The notes under the pieces were generated by a model. That model had not been told where the DNA came from, ran no database searches, and saw only the letters and a program-made list of their open reading frames with translations. From an uncultured Planctomycetaceae bacterium (GTDB lineage: Bacteria > Planctomycetota > Planctomycetia > Pirellulales > Pirellulaceae): DNA of 5,649 nt. Position numbers and translations under genes: made by a program. The stretch is taken from contig CAIYOB010000352.1 of assembly GCA_903927685.1 (NCBI GenBank), positions 1-5,649 on the forward strand. Direction: 5' to 3'. Position 1 is the first letter of the stretch. Each line of letters starts with the position of its first letter. This document shows positions 1-5,596 of this stretch, one piece after another.

Positions 1-308
1 CGATCACACACCTCACCTCCGACGATCCGCCGCTGTACATGGTCTACAGCGAGCCCGACGTCATCCCCTCCGCCGATGCCCGGCCGGGACAGTTCATCCA
101 CCACCCGAACTTCGGCCGGCAACTGAAGGCGAAAATGGATGAACTGGGCATCGAGAATGTGTTCATCAACGGCGGCGGAAATCCGCCCACGCCCCAGCCC
201 CCGGACGGCATGCTGGAATTCCTGAAGAAGGCCCTCGCTCAGGATCACGTTTCGGGCGTTGGCAGCACGGCCAATCCGAATCCATCAGGATCGCCGAAAT
301 TGCCGTAG
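1..308 (+). CDS. C-terminal fragment of an alpha/beta hydrolase-like (esterase/lipase-type) protein
   Basis: The reading frame is open from base 3 to the TAG at 306-308, giving about 101 residues. The gene begins outside the window. The first visible residues, ITHLTSDDPPLYMVYSEPD, look like the late strand of an alpha/beta hydrolase that carries the acidic residue of the catalytic triad ('DPP.Y..YSEPD'). They are followed by 'HHPNFGRQLKAKMDELGIE', the helix-and-strand pattern that precedes the end of BD-FAE/esterase-like proteins often found in planctomycetes. The last ~35 residues are Pro/Gly/Asn-rich and probably unstructured. No nucleophile elbow (GxSxG) can be seen because the N-terminal part is missing, and I cannot identify a catalytic His with certainty. 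The start at 39 offered by a Met inside the frame is not credible, because coding similarity continues upstream of it. The gene is convergent with the minus-strand operon and probably unrelated to it. Family assignment is by recognition of pattern only. Confidence 0.6.
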   Translation, partial: ITHLTSDDPPLYMVYSEPDVIPSADARPGQFIHHPNFGRQLKAKMDELGIENVFINGGGNPPTPQPPDGMLEFLKKALAQDHVSGVGSTANPNPSGSPKLP

Positions 309-371
309 TGGAACCGGCGCAAAAATCGAGAGCAAGCAATTCCGTCGAAGCTGACGGGAACGTGCGGAACA

Positions 372-396
372 CCGACGACATTCACAGGTTCGTCGG
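372..396. terminator. Inverted repeat in the convergent intergenic gap, possible weak bidirectional terminator
   Basis: CCGACGA (372-378) and TCGTCGG (390-396) form a perfect 7-bp inverted repeat with an 11-nt loop. It lies between the stop of the hydrolase gene (308) and the stop of the small minus-strand gene (444). The position suits a shared terminator. However, neither side is followed by a clear T-tract, so it is not a canonical intrinsic terminator. The rest of the 135-nt gap shows nothing recognisable. Confidence 0.25.
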
Positions 397-443
397 CAAT
401 TCCACCACCAGCGCCGGACGATCATTGTGCAAAAGCGAGACGT

Positions 444-704
444 TCACAGCACAGAAGCCCAAATGTCGTGGGGTTGGTCGTAATCATAGCTGGCTTCGAT
501 GCAACAACATCGCGTCGGATCCGACGCGATCTGCCGCAAACGTTCCACCGCTTCCCGCAACGACTCGGCGACGACCATCACCTGTCCATCGACGATCCCT
601 ACAAATTTGCCTGCGTACGGCGAACCCGGGTTCTGTCTGGCATCTCGATTGATCCGATCTGCCAACTTCTCGTTTCGCTCGCGAACGGACTGTGTCGTCA
701 TCAT
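444..704 (-). CDS. Small conserved-type hypothetical protein (86 aa, 'SPYAGKFVGI..GQV' type)
   Basis: This 86-residue soluble protein has no signal peptide, no membrane segment and no known catalytic motif. The N-terminal third is charged and helical (QSVRERNEKLADRINRDAR). It is followed by NPGSPYAGKFVGIVDGQVMVVAES, which reads as a beta-hairpin, then a helix (LREAVERLRQI) and a C-terminal part with CCCIEASYDYD. I recognise the general 'INR.AR.NP.SPYAGKFVGI..GQV.VV...L..AV.RLRQ' pattern from small uncharacterised proteins of planctomycetes and some cyanobacteria; their function is unknown to me. ATG 704 was chosen over the in-frame ATG at 734 because GAGGGG at 712-717 sits 7 nt upstream of it. 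The 734 start has only a GAGAG tract, almost touching the ATG. ATG 701 is equally in frame. The gene lies 105 nt after gene B on the same strand, so it may be read through from the operon or transcribed alone. Its link to the MoxR system is unproven. Confidence 0.72.
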   Translation of the reverse strand: MMTTQSVRERNEKLADRINRDARQNPGSPYAGKFVGIVDGQVMVVAESLREAVERLRQIASDPTRCCCIEASYDYDQPHDIWASVL

Positions 705-711
705 GGAAAGG

Positions 712-717
712 CCCCTC
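712..717 (-). promoter_or_regulatory. Ribosome binding site deciding the start of the small gene
   Basis: GAGGGG reads on the minus strand 7 nt before ATG 704. It supports the shorter 86-aa product rather than the 96-aa version starting at 734. Confidence 0.45.
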
Positions 718-809
718 GCGCTGGCAAGACTCATTTCTCTCTCTTATTGTAGATCTTGACAATGGTCCGGTCGACCACTTCGCACTCACTCCCAAGGATC
801 TCTGGGGGC

Positions 810-1949
810 TCAGCAAAGCGTCATCAGCTCCACCAGTTGCTCCAGCGTGGCCCGTTCCCAGAACCAGCGGTACCTTTCGCGATCTTCCTCCGACAAGGCG
901 TCGGCGAGTTCTGGGCAATCGTCCCCCGCGTGCTCGGCGGCATCTGGGGGGCAAATCGCCCACGCCAATTCATCGATCGCCCACGCCTGTTTCGAGCAAG
1001 ATGCCCCGTGTAAGTTGCAAGGGTCGGTCTTGCCTTGAGGATCAGACAGCTCGAATCGGAGTCGCTTCAGGAACGCCCGCCGTATCATGACATTCCGGCT
1101 AACAGGCCGGCCTTTCAGTCTTGCCAGAGCAGCGTCGACAAGTTCTCGACCGCGGTCGACTCCTTTCTGTTCTCGCACGGCTCTTGCCAAGCGAAGTGGC
1201 GCCGAGCGCAGCATCGCTTGGCGGACTCCGGAAGGCAGAGACGCCGATTCAATGGGCAGCAGCCGAGTTCGCACGAAGTCCTCGATCCGTTGAACGGCGA
1301 GGGAAGTCAGGTGCGGAAGTTCCTCGACGGTCCACCGTCGCGATTGCCATTCTGGCGGAGTGGTCAGCCACAGAAAACTCGTCGTCTTGTTGGAACCCAG
1401 CGGTGGGTCTACATTGTCCGAGTAAAGTGAAACCTCGAAATTCCCTTGCTTGTCGGCTGTCAGGACAAGCCGATATGCCACAGAAGGGAAGATCCGCAGC
1501 AGTTCTCGAGGGCGCAGGGCGGCCCACACGGAAATCGTGGTTTTGTTCAAGCCCGGGCCGTAGTAAGCGATGTCCCAGCCGGGGGGTACGGCCAGCGTCT
1601 GGCGAAGCGAATCCAGCAGTTTTCCGGCGACCCGTTCCAAGACTCGCACCAGGATGCGGTCCCTACGGGCTGCGGCACGCACGGCGGTGGCGATCTTCGG
1701 GAACGGTCCAGATTCGGTCAAGCGGTGTTCTCCGTCCAGCAACTCGCAGTTAGGCATCCGGGAGAGGCGGTACGTGAACCTCCCGTCATCCGCCAGCTTG
1801 ACGGAAAGCACGTAAGCTGCCTCACTGTAGACAAGCTCCAAGACATCCGGGCGGGTTCGTTGCTTCTTCATGTCCTGGGACGCTCGCGGCTGATCATTCA
1901 ATTCCGATTCGATTTGGTCAAGGATGGCCGTGACAAGAACTGTTTTCAT
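810..1949 (-). CDS. Protein B: unrecognised 379-aa operon protein, long paralogue of protein A
   Basis: I do not recognise a named family. The protein is soluble, with no signal peptide or membrane segment. Its start is MKTVLVTAILDQIESELN. Residues 46-115 and 159-231 look like two copies of one unit: a beta-rich opening ('AYVLSVKLADDGRFTYRL' versus 'AYRLVLTADKQGNFEVSL') followed by a helix ending '.RV..KLL' or '.RTRLL'. Residues 231-278 (LPIESASLPSGVRQAML..PLRLA) and 352-379 (LSEEDRERYRWFWERATLEQ...) match protein A closely, with about 25/48 and 17/28 identical residues by my hand count. Residues 300-350 contain five Cys spread through a low-similarity linker, without a clear metal-binding spacing. 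AGGAGG at 1954-1959, 4 nt before ATG 1949, supports the start, and the start aligns with that of protein A. The gene follows the metallopeptidase-VWA gene by 51 nt. An adaptor, client or effector of the MoxR/VWA pair is a guess from context only. Confidence 0.88.
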   Translation of the reverse strand: MKTVLVTAILDQIESELNDQPRASQDMKKQRTRPDVLELVYSEAAYVLSVKLADDGRFTYRLSRMPNCELLDGEHRLTESGPFPKIATAVRAAARRDRILVRVLERVAGKLLDSLRQTLAVPPGWDIAYYGPGLNKTTISVWAALRPRELLRIFPSVAYRLVLTADKQGNFEVSLYSDNVDPPLGSNKTTSFLWLTTPPEWQSRRWTVEELPHLTSLAVQRIEDFVRTRLLPIESASLPSGVRQAMLRSAPLRLARAVREQKGVDRGRELVDAALARLKGRPVSRNVMIRRAFLKRLRFELSDPQGKTDPCNLHGASCSKQAWAIDELAWAICPPDAAEHAGDDCPELADALSEEDRERYRWFWERATLEQLVELMTLC

Positions 1950-1953
1950 GGCA

Positions 1954-1959
1954 CCTCCT
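1954..1959 (-). promoter_or_regulatory. Strong ribosome binding site of gene B
   Basis: AGGAGG on the minus strand, 4 nt before ATG 1949. Within the 51-nt gap after the upstream gene this suggests independent re-initiation of translation rather than strict coupling. Confidence 0.6.
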
Positions 1960-2000
1960 GGTAAGTGGTCTCAGAGCCTCGGGAACGTGGACTACGGTCT

Positions 2001-3131
2001 TCAGGCCGTAAGGCAAAGTACTCGACCCCAGGCAGGTCCTGCACCGGGGCGTGAGAGAACGGAGATCAGCGGGAACCGGCAGGGCGCCGGCCAGTTGCAG
2101 ACTCCATCCGTCAATAGAACCACGCAGTCGCCGACAGCATGGTGCGCCACCAACCAGTCGATCGGAGCCGCCATGTCAGTACCTCCTCCGCCGGTCAGCC
2201 GAATTCGTTTCCAGTCGCCCGGCCGGTAATGACGGAAGAAGCCCTGGAATGCCGCGTCCCAGAGCAATACGTCCACTCGGGCATGGTGACAAATGCGCTC
2301 CACCTCTGCGAAGAACTGCGATAGCTCCTCCTGGGAGATCGAACCGCTGACATCGACGATCACGGTAACATGGGACTGTTCTTGCCGGGCACGCCCGGGA
2401 ACGCCGAACGCATCGTTGCGACGACTGCGACGGCAATAGGTCGTGCGCCGCCGTCCGAGGTAGATGCTCAGGTAACGCTGCAGGAGCAAACGCCACGGCA
2501 ATTGAGGATGCATCAGGTCCGTTATCGCCCGCTCCAGGTGTCCGGGAATCTTCCCCGCACTCAGTGTCTTGGCCTGTTTGGCCAACGCGTATGCCACGCC
2601 CTTCAACTCGCCTTGGCTGACATCGCTCGTCTCCCAGACCGAGTGGTCGTCCAAAATCCGCCCCAGCGTGTGCGATCCTTTTCGTTCGGGCAAGCGCCGG
2701 TAGTAGTACTCCGCGTTCTCGTCAGGCGGCCAAGAGAACGGAACCCATACCAGCGATTTCTCATAGGGTATGACAGGCTTGGCTTGAGGTCCCTCGCGAA
2801 AGCCGATCCGGGGGCACCAATGTAGTCCGTTCACCGCCATGTCCGCGGCGATATTCCAGGCCACAGGGTCCCTGGCGCTAAGCCGAACGCAGTGACACCG
2901 CACGACGTGTTCGATCTCATGCTGGATCACCGCGTACAGTTCCAGGACTGGAAGTTCCGACACGAAAACAGGGTTGTACAGACATTGAACTTCGCCGCCC
3001 TTGACCACCCGGACTCCCATCGTTTCGGTTTGACGGGAACTAATCCAGGTCATGTTCATCGCGGCATGGCCATACCAGGGCTCGTGGGCGATCAGGGCAC
3101 AACGGGCACGCTGCAGATTGGCTGCGTTCAT
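2001..3131 (-). CDS. DUF2201-type protein: HExxH metallopeptidase-like domain plus VWA-like domain (376 aa)
   Basis: The N-terminal half (about 1-200) carries HEIEHVVRCH at residues 71-80, an HExxH motif with a third His four residues on. It is followed by 'WNIAADMAVN' (92-101), which is typical of the putative metallopeptidase domain found in DUF2201 proteins. The C-terminal part (about 253-376) is a VWA-like domain with a complete MIDAS-like set: DVSGS (D260, S262, S264), Thr in GGGGTD (T318) and Asp in LTDG (D342). It should therefore bind a divalent metal. By analogy with MoxR-linked VWA proteins, it probably works as the substrate-recruiting partner of the ATPase encoded just upstream. 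A basic, Arg-rich linker (227-250) joins the halves. The start is ATG 3131: its TGATG overlap with the ATPase stop, and GGAGA at 3139-3143 with a 7-nt gap, decide this. The frame stays open for a further ~114 codons upstream, but that is a shadow of the ATPase gene. Whether the HExxH site cleaves protein is not known. Confidence 0.92.
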   Translation of the reverse strand: MNAANLQRARCALIAHEPWYGHAAMNMTWISSRQTETMGVRVVKGGEVQCLYNPVFVSELPVLELYAVIQHEIEHVVRCHCVRLSARDPVAWNIAADMAVNGLHWCPRIGFREGPQAKPVIPYEKSLVWVPFSWPPDENAEYYYRRLPERKGSHTLGRILDDHSVWETSDVSQGELKGVAYALAKQAKTLSAGKIPGHLERAITDLMHPQLPWRLLLQRYLSIYLGRRRTTYCRRSRRNDAFGVPGRARQEQSHVTVIVDVSGSISQEELSQFFAEVERICHHARVDVLLWDAAFQGFFRHYRPGDWKRIRLTGGGGTDMAAPIDWLVAHHAVGDCVVLLTDGVCNWPAPCRFPLISVLSRPGAGPAWGRVLCLTA

Positions 3132-3143
3132 CAGTTGATCTCC
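3129..3143 (-). promoter_or_regulatory. TGATG stop/start overlap with ribosome binding site (translational coupling)
   Basis: The ATPase stop TGA (3133-3131) shares its A with the ATG (3131-3129) of the metallopeptidase-VWA gene. GGAGA lies 7 nt upstream, inside the last ATPase codons. This arrangement normally couples translation and keeps two partner subunits in proportion. Confidence 0.8.
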
Positions 3144-4309
3144 GTGTAGTCGCAGGTTTCCAGGGCCATCGCCTCGGCGACGGCGACAGCGAGTTGCGGG
3201 CGGGCAGTCAGCCGGTCGATAAATCGGGGCTCGTTTTTCTGCCGGTGATTCACCTGCGCCACTGCCGAGCCCAAGCGTGGGTTCATGAGCAAGGCCATGG
3301 CCTGAGCAGGCGGGAGCTTGACCTGGCCGGGAGCTACGGTCGAAACCACGGCCGCACAGAATCCGATCGCTAGATCCTTTTCCTGAGCAAGCAGCAGTTC
3401 GACAAAATCCAGGACGACCTCGGCGATGCGTTCCTCGTGAAGCGAATCCTTGACGTAGGAAGCCAGCCCCCACATCAACGCCATCGTTTGGTTCCGTCCC
3501 AAGTTACGGATCGTCTCCGCCAGTTCTGCCACGCCCAGTTCCAACAATTCCTGAGGTGTAACGGGTGCGTGATGCTTGTCGAAGGCGATGGCCAAGTCGC
3601 GTCCCACCAAACCAGCCATCGCTTCGAGGCGGGCGCGCTGCGAGTAACGACCTTGCTGCCAGGCCCGCAGGATACGGGCCACCATCTCCCAAGAGCGGCG
3701 CGAGGGCGTCACGCGAAACCCCAAGTCCTCGTTCTCGACGACCTCCAGGTGCTGCAGGTTGTCGCCGCAGAAGCCGACGATTCCCTGCGCGGAGTCCGAG
3801 TACTGCTGGAACATCCAGCCAGCCCACTCATCGAACGTAGGCTGACCAGACGACAGTAACACGTGGCAAAATCGGTCGCGTAGCGCCGGGTCCAGTTCCG
3901 ACACGAGGTAGTCACCGTTGTTCAGATTGCCCGCACCAACGATACTCCAGCCAGGTGGCAGCTCGTAAGTGCCGATGCGTCGGTCCAGCACAAGCTGAAA
4001 AGCCGCCGCCAAGACCTCCGCCGAAGCGCGATTGAGTTCATCCAGGAACAGGATTCCCTCGCCCGAGGCAGGCAGTTCGGCGGGCGGCAGGAAGTGCGTT
4101 CGTCCGTCGGCCCCCTTGTCCGGCAACCCCCGCAAATCGCTGGCTTCGATCTGGGCGCAGCGGAAATCGACGAAGCCAATCCGCAGGTCCGCCGCGGTCT
4201 GCCGCACCAGCGAACTTTTTCCCAGACCGTGGACACCCCAAATGTAAAGCGAGACATTCGCGTGACGGGATAGCCTGATAAGCTCCCGCACGGAGGAAAC
4301 ATCTGCCAT
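3131..4309 (-). CDS. MoxR-family AAA+ ATPase (392 aa)
   Basis: This is an ATPase of the MoxR branch of AAA+ proteins, which act as ring-shaped remodelling chaperones usually paired with a VWA protein. Motifs occur in the expected order: Walker A GVHGLGKS (25-32); Walker B GILFLDELNRA (85-95); sensor 1 Asn in GAGNLNN (N128); arginine finger region DPALRDRF (140-147); and sensor 2 region TPSRRSW (201-207). All key residues are present, so it should hydrolyse ATP. The C-terminal ~180 residues (212-392) are helical and lack a recognisable extra domain. The ATG at 4309 was chosen because GGGAGAGG at 4312-4319 lies directly upstream. The in-frame TTG at 4339 would add ten unconserved-looking residues and abuts the stop of the previous gene. 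The gene starts 30 nt after the SLOG gene and overlaps the VWA gene by one base. The client is unknown; proteins A and B are candidates only by position. Confidence 0.93.
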   Translation of the reverse strand: MADVSSVRELIRLSRHANVSLYIWGVHGLGKSSLVRQTAADLRIGFVDFRCAQIEASDLRGLPDKGADGRTHFLPPAELPASGEGILFLDELNRASAEVLAAAFQLVLDRRIGTYELPPGWSIVGAGNLNNGDYLVSELDPALRDRFCHVLLSSGQPTFDEWAGWMFQQYSDSAQGIVGFCGDNLQHLEVVENEDLGFRVTPSRRSWEMVARILRAWQQGRYSQRARLEAMAGLVGRDLAIAFDKHHAPVTPQELLELGVAELAETIRNLGRNQTMALMWGLASYVKDSLHEERIAEVVLDFVELLLAQEKDLAIGFCAAVVSTVAPGQVKLPPAQAMALLMNPRLGSAVAQVNHRQKNEPRFIDRLTARPQLAVAVAEAMALETCDYTEIN

Positions 4310-4311
4310 GA

Positions 4312-4319
4312 CCTCTCCC
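4312..4319 (-). promoter_or_regulatory. Ribosome binding site deciding the ATPase start
   Basis: The purine run GGGAGAGG on the minus strand has its GGAG core 5 nt from ATG 4309. It favours this ATG over the upstream TTG at 4339. Confidence 0.6.
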
Positions 4320-4339
4320 TTCTGATCTGTGCCTCCCAA

Positions 4340-4804
4340 CTACTCCTCCACCTCGGTCTCGCGCATTCCGTCTGGGTAACAGAGCACGATTGTCTTCTCC
4401 GCCTTGCGAGCGGCTCGGATGGTCATCCAGGTGCCGGACCCGCGCCACCGCTCCTTGAAACCATCGGGCGCCGCGACGAGGATCTGGCAAAGGTTGACGA
4501 TTGCCGCGCTCTGTTCGGCGAATTCGACGGGCGGGTGCGTGACTTTGGCCCCCTGACAGCAGGCCCTGTCCTTTTGGTCCTTGCTGGGGTGGATCACCAC
4601 CGGTATCTCCAACTGCTGACACGCCGCGTGAAACTGTGCGTCCGCGCCGATGGCGTCGCCGTGGTGGGCTTCCAACTCGTCATCCCTGTGTTCTTCGATC
4701 AGTTCGGAGAGTTGCCTTCGCACCGCCTCCTGCTGGTCCGCCGTCAGACCCTTGCGGCTGCCGGTAAAGCCGATCCTAAACCGTCGTTTTTGCGGTTGCT
4801 GCAT
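4340..4804 (-). CDS. SLOG-type Rossmann-fold protein (YspA/DprA-like nucleotide-ligand binding), 154 aa
   Basis: This is a short single-domain protein with the pattern of the SLOG superfamily, relatives of DprA, LOG and YspA that bind nucleotides or nucleotide-derived ligands. Visible motifs are: the first strand and loop GFTGSRKGLT (12-21), with the Gly-Ser-Arg signature; HHGDAIGAD (47-55), the second glycine-rich loop; VVIHPS (69-74); ILVAAPDG (108-115); GSGTW (122-126); and a final strand ending YPDG (143-146). Length is normal for a stand-alone SLOG protein. AAGGAG at 4814-4819, 9 nt before ATG 4804, supports the start. It lies 30 nt after gene A and 30 nt before the ATPase. Some SLOG members are proposed to sense or process nucleotide signals in bacterial conflict systems, so a ligand-sensing role upstream of the ATPase is plausible but inferred. 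The specific ligand cannot be read from the sequence. Confidence 0.85.
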   Translation of the reverse strand: MQQPQKRRFRIGFTGSRKGLTADQQEAVRRQLSELIEEHRDDELEAHHGDAIGADAQFHAACQQLEIPVVIHPSKDQKDRACCQGAKVTHPPVEFAEQSAAIVNLCQILVAAPDGFKERWRGSGTWMTIRAARKAEKTIVLCYPDGMRETEVEE

Positions 4805-4834
4805 TCGCCTTGTCTCCTTGGTGGGTATGCGTGT

Positions 4835-5584
4835 TTATAATAGGCCCATCACCTCGATGATTTGCTCCAAGGTCGCCTGTTCGAGAAACCACGCGTAGCG
4901 TTTCCGTTCTTCCTGCGAGAGCTTGCTGTTGGTATCCGTGATCCCCTTGGTGTGCCGGTCGTATGCGAGTACAGGATTGTACGGCAACGATGGGTCGTCC
5001 TGACGTAGCCTCGCCAACTGCAGTCCCGTGCGTTCGTACTTCCCGTGAGTGAAGTCTCGCGATTGGGGGGTGGCGAGTTCCAACGCCAGAAGTTGCAGGA
5101 AGAGCGTTCGCACGAGCGTATTCGGTTGGTCAGTCCGGCGCAGCAGCCCGGCTAAGCAAGACTCCACGAGTTCTCGATTCCACGCGACCTCGCCGCGGTC
5201 CCGAGCGACACTCGCCAGACGCAGCGGGACCAGAACCAACATCGCCTGTCGGACCCGCGGCGATACCGTCGCACACTCGATCGGCAACTCATCCTCCTTC
5301 ACGGCCCCGTTGATCTGGTCTGCGATGACTGCGAAGCAATCGACACGGCCCAATGAAACTTGTGACCTTTCCAGCCGGACACCATGGCCGCGAACCAAGT
5401 CCGCCACGAGGTGGGCCTCGTTCGTCAACTGGACGCTGACGGAGTAGCGTTGCCCGCCAGGGGACGCCAGTTGAAATCCACGCCAATCCCCACACCACGC
5501 AGGTCGTCCGGCCCGAGGCGGGCGCCGCGAGTTCAACGCCAGCGATAACTCGTTCTTGACGGCAAGTTCCAGGACGTTTTTCAC
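4835..5584 (-). CDS. Protein A: unrecognised 249-aa operon protein, short paralogue of protein B
   Basis: No named family was recognised. The protein is soluble and mixed alpha/beta, without signal peptide or membrane segments. The GTG at 5584 is preferred over ATG 5605: GGAGG at 5592-5596 lies 7 nt before the GTG, and from that codon the product reads MKNVLELAVKNELSLALN, matching the start of protein B (MKTVLVTAILDQIESELN). Residues 37-100 correspond to the second half of B's duplicated region ('FQLASPGGQRYSVSVQL...'). Residues 100-147 (LPIECATVSPRVRQAML..PLRLA) and 222-249 (LSQEERKRYAWFLEQATLEQ...) match B strongly. A lacks about 130 residues found near B's N-terminus and has a different linker at 170-221. 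It is the first gene of the visible operon, 30 nt before the SLOG gene. Keeping two diverged copies at either side of a MoxR/VWA pair suggests partner or client proteins with different specificity, which is inference. Confidence 0.85.
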   Translation of the reverse strand: MKNVLELAVKNELSLALNSRRPPRAGRPAWCGDWRGFQLASPGGQRYSVSVQLTNEAHLVADLVRGHGVRLERSQVSLGRVDCFAVIADQINGAVKEDELPIECATVSPRVRQAMLVLVPLRLASVARDRGEVAWNRELVESCLAGLLRRTDQPNTLVRTLFLQLLALELATPQSRDFTHGKYERTGLQLARLRQDDPSLPYNPVLAYDRHTKGITDTNSKLSQEERKRYAWFLEQATLEQIIEVMGLL

Positions 5585-5591
5585 ACAGACA

Positions 5592-5596
5592 CCTCC
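5592..5596 (-). promoter_or_regulatory. Ribosome binding site indicating a GTG start for gene A
   Basis: GGAGG on the minus strand, 7 nt before GTG 5584. It would fall inside the coding sequence if translation began at ATG 5605. The ~65 bases upstream to the window edge show no recognisable promoter. Confidence 0.7.

Larger units (their letters stand above)
444..5584 (-). other. Putative operon: A - SLOG - MoxR ATPase - metallopeptidase/VWA - B (- small protein)
   Basis: Six genes on one strand have gaps of 30, 30, -1, 51 and 105 nt in order of transcription. Each has its own ribosome binding site. No terminator-like hairpin with a T-tract was seen between them. The first five are tightly packed and include a functional pair (ATPase and VWA) and a paralogous pair (A and B), which supports a single functional unit. 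The promoter is probably beyond the right edge of the window. Confidence 0.7.

Noticed and set aside
171..189. GGCGG-AAAT-CCGCC inverted repeat
   Set aside because: A five-base stem inside the hydrolase coding sequence is expected by chance in GC-rich DNA.
746..751. TACAAT -10-like hexamer upstream of the small gene (minus strand)
   Set aside because: No acceptable -35 element is found 16-18 nt upstream, and one hexamer match in this sequence is not evidence of a promoter.
484..963. 159-codon minus-strand open frame across the B / small-gene junction
   Set aside because: It overlaps two better-supported genes in another frame and its translation is Arg/Gly-rich shadow sequence.
1992..2009. 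Short hairpin TACGGTC...GGCCGTA at the metallopeptidase-VWA stop as a terminator
   Set aside because: In the transcribed (minus) sense the stem contains a mismatch and no T-tract follows. It lies within a short operon gap.
3132..3473. N-terminal extension of about 114 codons on the metallopeptidase-VWA frame
   Set aside because: It lies wholly inside the MoxR gene in another frame and is Arg/Gly/Pro-rich as out-of-frame GC-rich DNA usually is. A good ribosome binding site and TGATG overlap mark ATG 3131 as the start.
4310..4339. TTG start at 4339 for the MoxR ATPase
   Set aside because: It directly abuts the SLOG stop codon. The added residues MGGTDQKGEV look unconserved, and a purine-rich ribosome binding site lies immediately before ATG 4309.
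4834..4841. AT-rich TATTATAA patch at the gene A / SLOG junction as a promoter
   Set aside because: It overlaps the end of gene A, no -35 element sits at the right distance, and the 30-nt gap is typical of an operon junction.
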